Origin: Macrolepiota albuminosa
Lineage: Eukaryota; Basidiomycota; Agaricomycetes; Agaricales; Agaricaceae
Assembly: GCA_027475525.1 (NCBI GenBank)
Contig: JAMWFC010000011.1
Location: forward strand, 169,246-233,245
Direction of reading: 5' to 3'
Length of the DNA stretch: 64,000 bases
The position numbers and the translations under genes were made by a program. Shown here piece after piece: positions 1 through 10,850 of this stretch (position 1 is its first letter; each line of letters opens with the position of its first letter). The notes beneath the pieces were generated by a model. The model did no database searches. It saw nothing but the letters and a program-made list of their open reading frames with translations, and was not told the DNA's origin.

Positions 1-355
1 ACATTCCAGATTGACAGCTCTAGGGTTGCCTTTGCTGCCTTGTACCTTCAGAGGATTGCCTTTGATCACTATATGGCCCTCATCTAGTTCAACCCCAACA
101 ATCCAGCACTCTCTTGCTGGCAGGCTTTTGTCAATGAGTTCTCCAGGAAGTTCAGGATCTACAACACCATGGCCAAAGCCAAGGACAACCTCTTCAACCT
201 CTGGATACATTCCAAAAAATGCTTCACCACCTTTATTGTACATTTCAAGAAGAAAGCTTGTGAGACAGATTGGAACTACAGTGCCCTCTGGTATGCCCTC
301 CGCTGTGTACTGCTACAACACATCAAGGATGTCCTCTGGCTCTCCCTGAAACAAC
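1..355 (+). pseudogene. Gy1 Gag capsid fragment
   Basis: Reading the frame that starts at base 3 gives a retrotransposon Gag capsid stretch parallel to Gy2 at 10,605-10,840 (shared motifs SSRVAFAA, NNPAL, DNLFNLW). Gag would form the virus-like particle. One in-frame TAG lies near 89, where Gy2 has a CAG codon. The frame stops at the LTR490 insertion (361) and resumes at 863 after the target-site duplication. Gy1 keeps the part after DNLFNLW that Gy2 has lost. The left end is cut by the window. Confidence 0.75.
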
Positions 356-360
356 CCTCC

Positions 361-857
361 TGTCAGGGGACTCCTCATTTCTTCCTTCTTTCACTCCTTA
401 CTTCTTCTGCTCTCCTTTCATTCATTCTCTTATTTCTTCTGACATTATTTCATTTTACTATTTCTATTTTTTCAACACTATTTGTTAGTACTATTCTCAG
501 CCCTTGAGGTGCTCTGGTTCTTTAGCTACCATTCAGACAAGTGTGGGCCTCTCAGCACCCTTCCAGACTGCTCATATAAGCCAGAGTTTGCCAGAGTTTG
601 CTGCTTATTTGTGCAATTGTTTTGTAGGCAATTTTTGAGTTTTTAAGGTTTTATTGTACTGTACAGTTGTTTCCCATGCTTCAGAGGCCCCAGAAGCATC
701 CAACCTGGCATAGGGGATCTCTAGACTTGTTCTCTTTGGATTTCCCTCTGCCAGGTGAGTAGTTACTATGATATTGTCAGTACATACTCTAATACACTTT
801 GGTTCTCCCTCTGCCAGCTGTGTGACTGAGCCACAGCCTCTAGAGGTCACCCTTACA
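361..857 (+). mobile_element. LTR490 solo LTR, copy 1
   Basis: A 497-bp TG...CA repeat flanked by a perfect 5-bp target-site duplication CCTCC (356-360 and 858-862), interrupting the Gy1 gag frame. It begins TGTCAGGGGACTCC, has pyrimidine-rich middle sequence, and ends CCCTTACA. Related copies lie at 4,113-4,685 (+), 40,267-40,591 (-) and 55,007-55,526 (-). No internal region belonging to this LTR was seen, so it is probably a solo LTR of an LTR element not otherwise present. Confidence 0.85.
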
Positions 858-862
858 CCTCC

Positions 863-1345
863 TATGACAGATACAAGGCTCTTGTTATGCAGATCAACCA
901 GTGCTACTGAGAAGACCACATTGAGTACTTGAACTCCAGGACCTCCTGGAACACACAAGGAGGTCTGCTCTGGCCCTCTGGCAAACCCCTCAAACCTCTG
1001 AGCCAAAACTCCAGTCCACCCTCTTTCCCTGGTGGCTGCCCCCTGGTAAGTTATGGTCTCCCCAATGCTAACCCTGGTAGCAGCACCTGCATCCAAGCCC
1101 AACTCAATGCTGCTGTGACTGTCAACAACCCTGGCAATGCCCTGACCCCCTAGCAAACTCCTGGAAGATCCAGACAACCCCAAATTCACTGATAAATGGG
1201 ACAAAGAGGCTCTCCAGGCTAACTGGCTTCAGAAGAAGAGACAGCCTTAGATCGAGGTTTCAAAGGATGTGCAGGATTGACAGAGGAGGGAGGGTTGTGG
1301 CAAGAAAGCCCACTTTATCTCTGAGTGCCTTCAACAACAGACTAT
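863..1345 (+). pseudogene. Gy1 Gag C-terminal part with partial zinc knuckle
   Basis: After the LTR490 insertion the capsid frame continues (YDRYKALV, then HIEYLNSR). Near 1,296-1,328 it reads CGKKAHFISEC, the C-x4-H-x4-C half of a retroviral CCHC zinc knuckle that binds genomic RNA. The upstream Cys is lost and a TGA lies shortly before. This nucleocapsid stretch has no counterpart in Gy2, which is deleted from capsid straight into RT. Confidence 0.6.
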
Positions 1346-1549
1346 GGGACATGCCACTTGGACCTTTGAGGGAGAGGATGCCACCTATGAATACTCAGAA
1401 AATGACCTGGTGATTTAGACCCAGAAGATGCACTAATTTGCAAAATTGACCCTGACATCTTCTCTGCCCCAGTCTCTCACCTTTGTATAATGACACTAAT
1501 ACAGGACATCCTCATGGCTTACATACTCTTCCACTCTTTGCACTCCCTC

Positions 1550-1900
1550 CTTTTAAAAACTCACATCACTCCCTCTGGAGATCCCCTCAACACTCTTGTC
1601 AACAGTGGCACCACAGACAACTTCATTGACAAGGCCTGGTCTTCCTCCACTCTGGAGCCTGCTCAATGACTTCTGATCCCCATCTGACTCTGCCTCTTTG
1701 ATGGAGACACCTCTGCAGCTGGAAATGTCATTCATTTTGTGTGTATATCTGTCACTTTTGCCAATAGACAAACTCACACTCTTCAGATGCTGGTAATCAA
1801 ACCCCACCCCTCCACACCCTTGATCCTAAGGCTCCCCTGGCTCCAGGACATCAACCCCCACATTGACTGGTGACACCTCACTCTCCTGGGAACTGACAAC
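1550..1900 (+). pseudogene. Gy1 aspartic protease remnant
   Basis: Bases 1,586-1,630 read LNTLVNSGTTDNFID, matching the aspartic-protease active-site pattern (D-S-G-A-T followed by FID) of Ty3/gypsy Pol. The catalytic Asp is Asn (GTC-AAC) and the Ala after Gly is Thr (ACC). Both are what GTC-GAC and GCC become when a CpG loses its methylated C on the opposite strand. The protease would have cleaved the Gag-Pol polyprotein. Gy2 lacks this domain. Confidence 0.6.
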
Positions 1901-1991
1901 TAACAACCAACAGCTCCCCTTTGATATCCCCAATTCTCCAAGCCCTGATCCAACTCTGAAGAGCCTTCTGGATGGAGCCACACTATTTCCT

Positions 1992-3265
1992 CTGATGTGT
2001 TCTCCAAAGGAGACACCAAAGAGATTCTTCCTCACTGCCCCTACAACTATATGATTGATCTCAAGGAAGAGGTCTCCCCACTCTTCAGCAAAGTATACAA
2101 CATGCTGGAAGTCAAACTCCACACCTTCAAGGACTACCTGGATAAAATGCTTGAAAAAGGGTTTATCTGCCCCTCAGCCTTTGCTGCTGGAGCTCCAGTT
2201 CTATTTGCCAAGAAGAAGGACAGCTTGCTCTGGCTTTGTGTTGACTATCAAAGACTCAATAAGATGCTCCTACTCATTGGCAACCTGGTCAACTGACTCT
2301 GCAGTGCTAAGGTCTACACAAAGATCAACTTTTGCTCTGGTTACAATAACATCTGCATTGCCCTGAGACACAAGTAGAAGACTGTGTTCCATACACAGTA
2401 TGGTCTGTTTGAGTACCTCATAATGCCCTTCAGAATGACTAACTCCTCTGCCACATTCCAATACTTTATGAACGACATCTTTCACAACATGAGCAACATA
2501 TTTGTCATTGTCTATCTGGACAACATCCTCATTTACTCTGATTCAAGAGAGCACAATCTCCACACCTAGCCCAAGAAGTGCTCATTCCACATCGAGGACG
2601 TTGAGTACCTTGATGTCATAGTATCTCTGAACAGCATTTGCATAGACCCCCACAAGGTCAAGGCCATCATCAACTGGTTGCAACCCCAGAACATCAAGAA
2701 AGTACAGTTTTTCCTGGGTTTTGCTAACTTCTACCAGAGATTTGTAGACAACTACTCTGGTATCACAAAACTCCTCAACTGCCTCATGCACAAAGGCATC
2801 ATGTGGAACTGGGACAGTAAGTGCCAGAGTGTCTTTAATTTGCTCAAGGAGGCTTTCACAGTCACCCCCATACTCCAGCACTATGACCCCACCCTCCCAA
2901 TCATCATGAAGTGTGATGCCTCTGACTACACTATCGCCAGGATTTTTTTGCAGATGGAATCTGATGGCAAGGAGCCCCAGCTAGTCACCTTCTACCCCCA
3001 GTCCATGATTGATGCTGAGCTCAACTACAACATCTATGACAAGAAACTCTTTGACATCATTAAAGCCTTCAAGCAGTAGTGAGCCTACCTCAAAGGGGCC
3101 CAGCACTGGATTCAGGTCTACTCAGATCACAACAACCTGCAGTACTTTACCATGACCAAGCAGCTGAGTCAACATCAGGCCCAGTGGTCTGAGATCTTCT
3201 CAGGATACGACTTCACAATCCAGTACCACCCAGGATGACTCAGAGCTAAACCTGACATGCTTATC
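1992..3265 (+). pseudogene. Gy1 reverse transcriptase and RNase H remnant
   Basis: Starts with DVFSKGDTKEI, the conserved entry into chromoviral RT. Downstream are LRLCVDY-like fingers, FEYLIMPF, the catalytic box as VYLDNILIYS near 2,509-2,540 (YxDD expected), FLGFANFYQRF and the RNase H core (CDASDYTIA, YSDHNNLQYF). Stops, a deletion near 2,270-2,290 and a short deletion near 2,545 break the frame. The last Asp of YxDD is Asn in both Gy1 and Gy2. RT and RNase H would copy the element RNA into DNA. Confidence 0.85.
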
Positions 3266-4112
3266 TGACAACCCAATGTCTACTCCAAAAAGTCATTTGA
3301 GGCAGAATGCAATGCATTCAATTATTGTGTGATGACCTTTCCTAAACATGTGAATGCTGTACTAATCCTAAATGACAAAGGAATCTTAAGCCAGATCTGC
3401 TGTGCCCCCTAAGACAAGTACTTCACTGACCACAACCCCTGCAACCCCCTTGATGGAATCAATCTGGACTCTGCCTTCTTCCTGTCCTCTGACAAAAAGC
3501 TCCTCTGGAATGGCTGCATCTATGTCCTGGATCACCTCTGACTTTGATATAATGTCCTCTGCCAGCACCATAACCACAAGCTCTGGGAACACCTCAGGAT
3601 ACATAAGACCCTTCAGCTTGTCTCCCAAACTTCTGGCCAGGATTAAAGAAGGACGTAACCTGCTTCAATCATGCAAATTCTGCCTCCAGGCCAAGGTCTC
3701 CTGACACTGGCCCTATGGACTGCTGAAACCCTTGCCAGTCAGACGATGCCCCTGGTCCTCCATATCTATGGATCACATCATCAAACTCCTAGAATCAGAA
3801 GGGTTCAATGCCATTACCCTCTCACTTCAGGACATCCCATCACATGTCGCCATAAAGTCGTCCAGGATCTCCAGTCCCTTCATAAGTTCTTCCAAGAAGA
3901 GATTGATGTTGCAAACCAGGCCTATGTGAAACACACCAACCAAAAGTGGGAGGACACCCCTAACTAGGCCTCCAGGACAAAGGTATGGTTAGATCTATGC
4001 CACCTCTGCACCTGTCAGCCCTTCCCAAAACTCAATTACAAGCACCTCAGCCCATTCAAGATCTTGAAGAAAGTCTCATCCCATGCCTACAAGATTTAAC
4101 TCCTCCCAGGAC
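3266..4112 (+). pseudogene. Gy1 integrase remnant
   Basis: Corresponds to Gy2 12,180-13,570. Visible pieces are the RNase H/integrase linker, the zinc-binding region (CKFCLQAKVS near 3,670-3,703) and the start of the catalytic core (SMDHIIKLLESEGFN near 3,765-3,815). The rest of the core, including the second Asp and the Glu, is deleted: the sequence jumps from the core start to the region before the integrase C-terminal domain. The frame is cut by LTR490 copy 2 at 4,113 and continues into a chromodomain at 4,686. Confidence 0.7.
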
Positions 4113-4265
4113 TGTCAGGGGACTCCTCATTTCTTCCTTCTTTCACTCCTTATTCTTTCACTCTCCTTTCATTCATTTCCTTATTTCTCTGTCAGGGGAC
4201 TCCTCATTTCTTCCTTCTTTCACTCCTTATTCTTTCACTCTCCTTTCATTCATTTCCTTATTTCT
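4112..4265. repeat. 77-bp tandem duplication inside LTR490 copy 2
   Basis: Bases 4,112-4,188 are repeated identically at 4,189-4,265, a period of 77. The other LTR490 copies lack it. It is one of nine period-77 duplications in the window (see findings). Confidence 0.9.
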
Positions 4266-4685
4266 TCTATTGTTCTCTCATTTTGCTGTTTCCATTCTCT
4301 CACTATTCTCAACCTTTGAGGTGCTCTGGTTTTTTAGCTATCATTCAGACAAGTGTGGGCCCTTCAGCACCCCTTCCAGACTGCTTATATAAGCTGGAGT
4401 TTGCCTTTCTGACTTCTAAAGTCCGGAGTTTTCCTCCCTTGTTTGCACAATTGTTTGGTTAGTCAATTTTCGAGTTTTTAAGGTTTTGTTGTACTGTACA
4501 GTTGTTTCCCATGCTTCAGAAGCCCCAGAAGCATCCAACCTGGCATAGGGAGACTTGCTCTTTTTGGATCTCTCTCTGCCAGGTGAGTAGTTATTATGAT
4601 ATTGTCAGTACATACTCTAATACACTTTAGATCTCCCTCTGCCAGCTGTATGACTGAGCCACAGCCTCCAGAGGTTGCCCTTACA
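4113..4685 (+). mobile_element. LTR490 solo LTR, copy 2
   Basis: Same family as 361-857, inserted in the Gy1 integrase C-terminal region. The flanks AGGAC (4,108-4,112) and GGGAC (4,686-4,690) form a 5-bp target duplication with one transition; Gy2 reads GGGAC at the same point. The length is 573 bp, reduced to 496 bp once the 77-bp tandem duplication is discounted. Confidence 0.85.
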
Positions 4686-5016
4686 GGGACTCAAACATTT
4701 GCACCCAGTCTCCCATGTCTGCCTCCTGAAGCAACACCCCCTGGACCCCTTCCCCAAACAAAGCCTTGAACCCCCTCCTCTGGTTAAGGTTGAGAACAAG
4801 TACCACTACAAGGTTGAAGACATCCTTGACTTCTGGGACATCCATGGACAACCCCATTTCCTCATACAATGGAAGGCATATGGCCCAAAAGACAACACTT
4901 GGGAACCATGCCACAACCTCAAGAGAGCTCTTGAGAAACTCCTGAACTTTGAACAGCAGCACCTGGGAGATGCTTTCTCCAGGTGCAGGATTCACAGACA
5001 GCAGTGGTGGTTGTAA
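4686..5016 (+). pseudogene. Gy1 integrase tail and chromodomain
   Basis: An open frame continuing the integrase C-terminus (LKHLHPVSHVCLLKQHP) into a chromodomain: [28 protein letters not shown]-terminal chromodomain defines chromoviruses and is thought to steer integration to heterochromatin through methylated histones. The aromatic residues Y, W and W of the cage region are still readable. It is separated from its integrase by LTR490. Confidence 0.85.
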
Positions 5017-5384
5017 CCCCTGCCTCTGGACTTAATAGAGATTCAACTCCCACATATATCTCTTGTTTTTCTTATTTTTCATATCTTACTCTTTCTAATA
5101 CTTCTAAATCCTGGGAGTTGTCCTCTACATGCTAGAGCCCAGGGAAGTCTCTTAGCCTATGGTTCATTTTCTTTTTTATTCAATCTTTGGGTCCCAAATG
5201 GGCAAGTATATACATTTTATTACAGTACAATATATTACAGTGCCAGGGTGTAGTGACAATGTCAAGAACAAAGAAGGACAGAAATAAACAACAATAGAAA
5301 ACAAACAAGAAAGTTGGCTACTGAGGGGCCTCTGGACCCCCCTCTCCCTCTCCCTCTCCCCAGGGCCCCTTCTCCCCCACCCCT
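5017..5384. other. Gy1 3' untranslated stretch
   Basis: Non-coding part after the chromodomain, parallel to Gy2 13,900-14,290. It includes a TCCCTC-rich run near 5,341-5,358. No separate gene seen. Confidence 0.6.
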
Positions 5385-6562
5385 TCTCAGACATGCTCCT
5401 GTGAGGCCTCCTCTGCCAGTTGGTCCCAGGAGGGGAGCTGCTTCCTCTTATCCAAAACTCATTTGAACCACGTTTCCAGAGCTGGATGTTCCTCTGCTGG
5501 TGTGCTGCCACTACTCTCCCCAACAGGTCTAAGCTTCACTCCATCCTGGGGGTTGTCAACTCAGGCTGCTGCCCCTCCTGCAACAATGCACGCACTGTGG
5601 CTGCTCTGTCCAGGAGCAAACAATGCTCCTAAGCCCAGCCTGGAGATGTTAGTATAAGTACACCCAGAAGATGAGAGCACTTACTTAGAGAGGCCATGCA
5701 TGTGACCACAACATCCCACAGCAGAGCCTTTAGGAGCCCCTGGCTTGGGTGCTTGCTTTGAATATTCTGTTCCTTGCTTCAGTTGGGCCTGCAGAGCATT
5801 CCACTTGGCCTCCACCTCTCTCCAGGCAATCTGCACTGCCTCCAGATCCTGGAGTGCCGCCTCTTGATTCTCCTCCACCTACCTCTGAGCCACCACCTCC
5901 TGCCTTGCCTCCTTCCCACTATGTGCCAGGGACATTTGGACCCCCTAGAGGTGCTTCACCATCACCTGGTGTTGGTCCATGAGTTTCCTCCTTTCCTGCT
6001 TGCCCTAGTCCAGGTGCTCCTGCAAGGCCCCTACATCAATGTCCAGTGACTGTCCTGACAAGAGGGAGAACACTGCCAGGGACAGGTGCAGGGAAGAGGC
6101 CAGAGATGGGGTTTCCAGAGGCAGGTGTGCCCTCTTCAAAGGCCCTGGAGAAGGGCTGAGTGATGCCTGCTGCTTCCCCTTGTTGAGGCATCCCCCACAA
6201 CTCTCCCCACTTGTCCCAGCCCAAGTTGCTTGGCACATGACCAGGACCATGGGCTGACTCCGACCCCCCACCCTTAGAGCTCTTCCCCTTGAACCCCCTC
6301 CCAACACCATAGGCATTGCTGGAACCCCCGTGGCTAATGCCTCCAGTGACTCCTCCTTCAGTTTCACAACCCAGTCCCATTCCTCCACCCCCATCCTCTG
6401 AGTCACTCCCTCCAGTGGCCACCCCTGCTCCCATGACATACAACATGCTCTTTATAAGGCAGAGATGGAACACCACTTGTGGTTGAGATAGCACGCTTTG
6501 CAGACAGACAAGTCTTTATGGAACAAAGGATCCAGAGACTTGAAAAGGCACAGCACCACCTA
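5385..6562 (-). pseudogene. Antisense Cys-rich/coiled-coil gene of Gy1, 3' part
   Basis: Read on the minus strand this continues the antisense gene that starts in 17,183-17,684. After CVHCAR (just outside this interval, at the insertion point) come SVCKACYLNHKWCSI, WEQGWPLEGV, then a long charged coiled-coil stretch (QERRKLMDQHQVMVK; QVEEN-like; WREVEAKWNALQAQLKQG) and the C-terminal WAWEHCLLLD region. A canonical intron is visible near 5,629-5,690: donor GTAAGTGCT, branch TACTAAC, acceptor CTCCAG. The same reading is found in Gy2 and partly in Gy3. Several stops make this copy non-functional. Function unknown; the paired CxxC motifs suggest metal binding. Confidence 0.6.
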
Positions 6563-7189
6563 GCGGTGATAGGCTTCTACTCGGACTGAGCGCATCAAGG
6601 GACATTATAGGCCAACCGACACTTGACGTACTGAGGACTCTAGCGACCAGTTGGGAATATAGAGCAGCCCTAGCTCTGGCAACCTACTACAGGATTTAGA
6701 CATTTATCCTAACCACTAGCTACCAAGCCTTCAGCACACTCCATTTACCTATCCCAAGGACGAAGGAGGCTCATAACGTATAGCACTAACACGACGGTGG
6801 AAGAGGACTCCAACTAAACCCCAATCACTTCCAGAAGAAGCCAGCAGCAGGCGCTGCCATTTGACGAGGCACTTCAATCAGAAGTCTAAAAGGATCAATG
6901 ACGGCAGCACTGGATATACTTAAATCCGACATCTGGACCTGTCAGGAACTAATACAATGTGTAGCGCTGACATTAGCGCTCACGGCATCTGTCGAGGATT
7001 TTCCGACCATACCCCAAAACAGCCTGGCCAATTGGAGTTATAATAAAAGTGAGCAGACTCATGCAATTCTAAGCCAATATAGAGTCGCCGCTGGTCGCCG
7101 TGGGTCAGAACGCCATTGGTCGCCGTCATCCATGTGCAAAAGGTCGCCGTTGATAGGTTGCCGTTAGAGGAAACCACAAGGAGAGGCGC

Positions 7190-7343
7190 TAGGAGGTAGC
7201 GCCGCAGATGGACTTGTATCTTGGCAAACACGGTAGCGCATAGTATATAAAATAGCTACTTTACATTAGGAGGTAGCGCCGCAGATGGACTTGTATCTTG
7301 GCAAACACGGTAGCGCATAGTATATAAAATAGCTACTTTACAT
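7190..7343. repeat. 77-bp tandem duplication of the LTR1070 TATA region
   Basis: 7,190-7,266 and 7,267-7,343 are identical, so the TATA-type box appears twice. LTR1070 copies at 25,052, 43,620 and 62,926 have this stretch once. Confidence 0.9.
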
Positions 7344-7696
7344 ATATAAAAAAACAACAAATCATAACCCCTTGCACACAGACAGTTACAGTGGCTCAAA
7401 AAACTGTCCCAATGTTTCATACTTTTTGAAAGATGACATTGGCATGAAAGATGGGAACTATGTAAAATACTATAGCATCGTAGCTACAGAATGAATCTAG
7501 GTTTATGTAATCAAGATCAAAACCGATGGAGCAATAGCCATTTTAAAATATTCACTCATTGGGACAGTTTTTTGAGCATCTCTAATTTTTCAGGTTTATC
7601 CCTATTTTACTCAGAAATAAAGAGTAGGTTGCATGTGGGAATATAAACAAAGTCATGTGACCATGTTTAGATATATTTGGGAGTAGTTCAAGCTGG

Positions 7697-7925
7697 TTGA
7701 ACCACATCTTGACCTTCAACCACTATCATGAAACCTATTCCTTCTGCACAACACTCTACTGTTGCTTCTCTTCTTGCTTAAGGGTATTCTCTGGTCAGAT
7801 TGGGGCTCAAACTGGTTTAGGGAAGTCTACTACTGGGAGGACTAGTAGAGAGTTGGAGATGGACAAGGAAAACTATCCTGGAGGCTGTCCTGCTAAGCTT
7901 ACTCCATGTGATAAACAGGCTATTA
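7697..7925 (+). pseudogene. M1 transposase N-terminal fragment
   Basis: Encodes the helix-turn-helix region of the Tc1/mariner transposase, including QIGAQTGLGKST, MDKENYPGGCPAKLTPCDKQAII, in the same order as M3 and M4. The catalytic DDE domain is deleted. Immediately after QAII the right-arm sequence begins, so the apparent tail (QKTVPMSEYIK) is non-coding arm read in frame. Confidence 0.75.
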
Positions 7926-8058
7926 TTCAAAAAACTGTTCCAATGAGTGAATATATTAAAATGGTTATTGCTCCATCAGTTTTGATCTTGATTACATAAA
8001 CCTAGATTTATTTTGTAGCTACAATGCCATAGTATTTTATGTGATTTAATCAGGATTT

Positions 8059-8793
8059 TGTCACGACCCCTCCCCTCCGGACCCACCCCGGGACACCTCC
8101 GGAACACCATCCGAGACCCTCCCTCCGACCCCACAGGACATGCCCTGCCACATGACCACCGACACTGCCATCACACGCATCAAGGGCCGCCATCAGCTGC
8201 CATCACCCCTAATCAACAATCAGATCATGTGACTCGCTTCCCATCACGCATCACAGCTCCCTCCACGCCAATTGATCACACACCCCACCCATGCGATCCA
8301 AGTGTACAGTCCCTGCCCGCTACTCAATGGCTCCTGGAACCCATCCCAGACACCCTGGGACCCTGAGACCCGGTTCCGTAGTACTTATAGCGTAGTTCCC
8401 CGTTGTATTCGTTAGTCTTGATATTACACTGCTTTACACTGCTTTAACTTGGTTACTTGAATTGTTGCGTGCCCTCTATTTGACTGATACACATTGACTG
8501 GCACGCTTGACTGGCATGCTTGGATAATCACGTGCTCTAAGATTGGTACGCACTTCGCGACTTTAACTTACTGACTTGGTCTCGTCTTAGAACCTCCGGT
8601 TCACGACTCGACCCCCACCCTGCCCTCAGCTACCCAAAACCCAAATCCCCCGGACCAAGTTCCCTCTCCTGGGATTGCCCCTGTCCACGTCTTGAACCCT
8701 GGAGTTCCAGACATCCGAGTATCCGTAGGTCAAGTCCGCATTGTAAGGGCAATTGCTTTCCCGGAAAGCCCCTGACTCAGCAAAACCTGACAT
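8059..8793 (+). repeat. Gy2 5' LTR
   Basis: 735-bp direct repeat of 16,028-16,764, starting TGTCACGACC and ending CCTGACA. A related decayed LTR lies reversed at 45,000-45,442. Confidence 0.95.
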
Positions 8794-8825
8794 AATATCA
8801 AGACTCCCTCCTTACACCGTTCTTG

Positions 8826-10850
8826 ATGGCTACGTATACTTATACCTACTACTCCACGGGCTACCAGACCGACCCTTACAGACGTCCAGTCCCCGATCAC
8901 TACCCTGCACAGACCCCTCGCCCTGCCTATCCACCCCTCCTGTACAAACCCCAGTACCTCCACCGCCACTGGGCCTCTGACCCATCTCTCTACGATCTGG
9001 GGCCCTCAGCCAGCTGGGCCCCCCCACCCAACCTAGCCATGGCGCGACCTGTGGAGGTCCCCTCGTACCGGAGCATCCCCGGGGGCCTACCAGAGACACC
9101 ACCAGTCCCCAGGAGACCATGCCCGGTACCCCCCAGTGAGGGCCCCTTTGCACCCACCCCCTACTACGGTTACCAGCGCCCTGCCCCCCAACCCCGGGGA
9201 CCCCTCAACTACAACTATCCCCCTCGACACTACCCAACCGCTGCCCCACCTGCTCGGACTCCCCCCTCACCAATGGGACAACAATGTCTCGAGGACTACG
9301 AACGGCAATGGGACAAAGTGCTCCGCTCACTTAGGATCTTGCCGGAGGACTTTGCACAACGGGCAAGGGCGCTACTCACGGAATTTGGACACGACAACTT
9401 TGCAGGCACTCTGGAGGACTGGGCCCATTGCTTGGTCGAATTCGGGGACCGCCTCATGCGAGGAGAACTCCTGGAGCAGACTATGGTAAAGTACAGACGT
9501 AACACAATCCTCCGCGAAGAATTGCGACAACTGCTCGATGAAGTCCATGCGTCCCCCTCCCCTCAATCCCTCAACAACTCCGCAGATCTGGGCCGCTCAA
9601 TTCACATCCAGTGGGAACCTCCGGAACTGGTTCTGGCAGCCCCCGCGGTCTCCACTCCGGAGCAACGACAACGGAAAGAGCGACAAAATGCCTCGGCCAT
9701 ACTACGGTCCCTCAACCCGACGAGAGGGCTATTCAATCAGCCCGCTGCCCGCACGGTAGGCTTGTCAACTCGCCGTAGAGCTAACTCTGTTTCTAGCACC
9801 TTTGAGACCTAGGGACAGCCCCAGAGACCCCTGGAACCCCTCCTACAAACAGACAATGCCCAACCCCCAGCCCCGGCGAACCCCGGTATACCCTGCGCGG
9901 ACACCCCTAGCATGGACAACACCCTGTGCTACATCGACGAGCTCACATGTGGCAACAACAAACAACGCCCTGCACCCGTGCCTGCACCGGTACCGCCCCC
10001 CACGTCAGTCCCGGCCCCTCTGGAACCCAACTTCTGCTGCGACCCTCTACCCCACTTCGATCTGCGGAACCCCCCACGGCCTCCGATGCAAGCATGACCT
10101 TCTCAGGTTGAACGTCCCCCGCACAACCTGGCACCCGACCTGGCACCCGGCCCCCCTCAGATCGACCCGACACCACCGAACCCTCCCCAACCGCCTTCGC
10201 CACCCCCAGCCAAGCCTCGAGGATGACCCCCAGGCCCCCCACCTCCGCCACCCCCTGCGTGGAGACCTGGGCCTCCCCCCGGCAGGAACGAACCCCCCTG
10301 GGACAATGGACCCCCTGGATGCGGACCCCCAGGTGAGCCACCTGGAGGAGGCCCTCCAGGCGGGTGGGGTCCTGCCCTCGGTGCCTTTCCTCCACAAGGA
10401 GGGGGGGGTAACCATTATTACTACTACTACAATGCTGGCCCTCCTCCCCGTAACGCTACCGGACCAGACGACGCTCACGATGCCCTCACCTGTGAAGGAC
10501 GTCTGGACATTCAAAAGCCTGATGCATTCACAGGCTGGGACTCCCGAAAATGGCGTACATTCCTCACTCAGTGTCTTAATATGTTTCAGGCAAAACTACT
10601 CACGTTTCAGGTTGACAGCTCCCGAGTGGCCTTTGCCGCCTCGTACCTCCAGGGGATCACCTTCGACCACTACACGGCCCTCATCCAGTTTGACCCCAAC
10701 AACCCGGCACTCACTCGCTGGCAAGCCTTCATCGATGAGTTCTCCGGGAAGTTCAGGATCTACGACACCGTGGCCAAGGCCGAGGACAACCTCTTCAACC
10801 TCTGGATGTGCTCTGAAGAACGCTTCTATTCCCCCAGAAAAGAAAACTGA
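8826..10850 (+). pseudogene. Gy2 Gag (broken by in-frame stops)
   Basis: The first ATG after the 5' LTR (8,826) opens a 328-codon frame: a Tyr/Pro-rich N-terminus, then a helical region (QCLEDYERQWDKVLRSL) up to TAG at 9,810. The same frame carries on as a Pro-rich linker with TGA at 10,095 and 10,224, then the capsid core WDSRKWRTFLTQCLNMF and FDPNNPALTRWQAFIDEF to TGA at 10,848. Gag would assemble the particle. The two internal TGA codons fit CGA decay. The capsid is truncated: after DNLFNLW the element is deleted into pol, removing the zinc knuckle and protease that Gy1 still shows. Confidence 0.75.

Noticed and set aside
9802..10825. Open frame upstream of Gy2 RT read as a 340-residue Gag-Pol N-terminus
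   Set aside because: The true Gag reading is another frame (capsid motifs WDSRKWRTFL, FDPNNPAL); this one is a GC-rich shadow that happens to join the pol frame.
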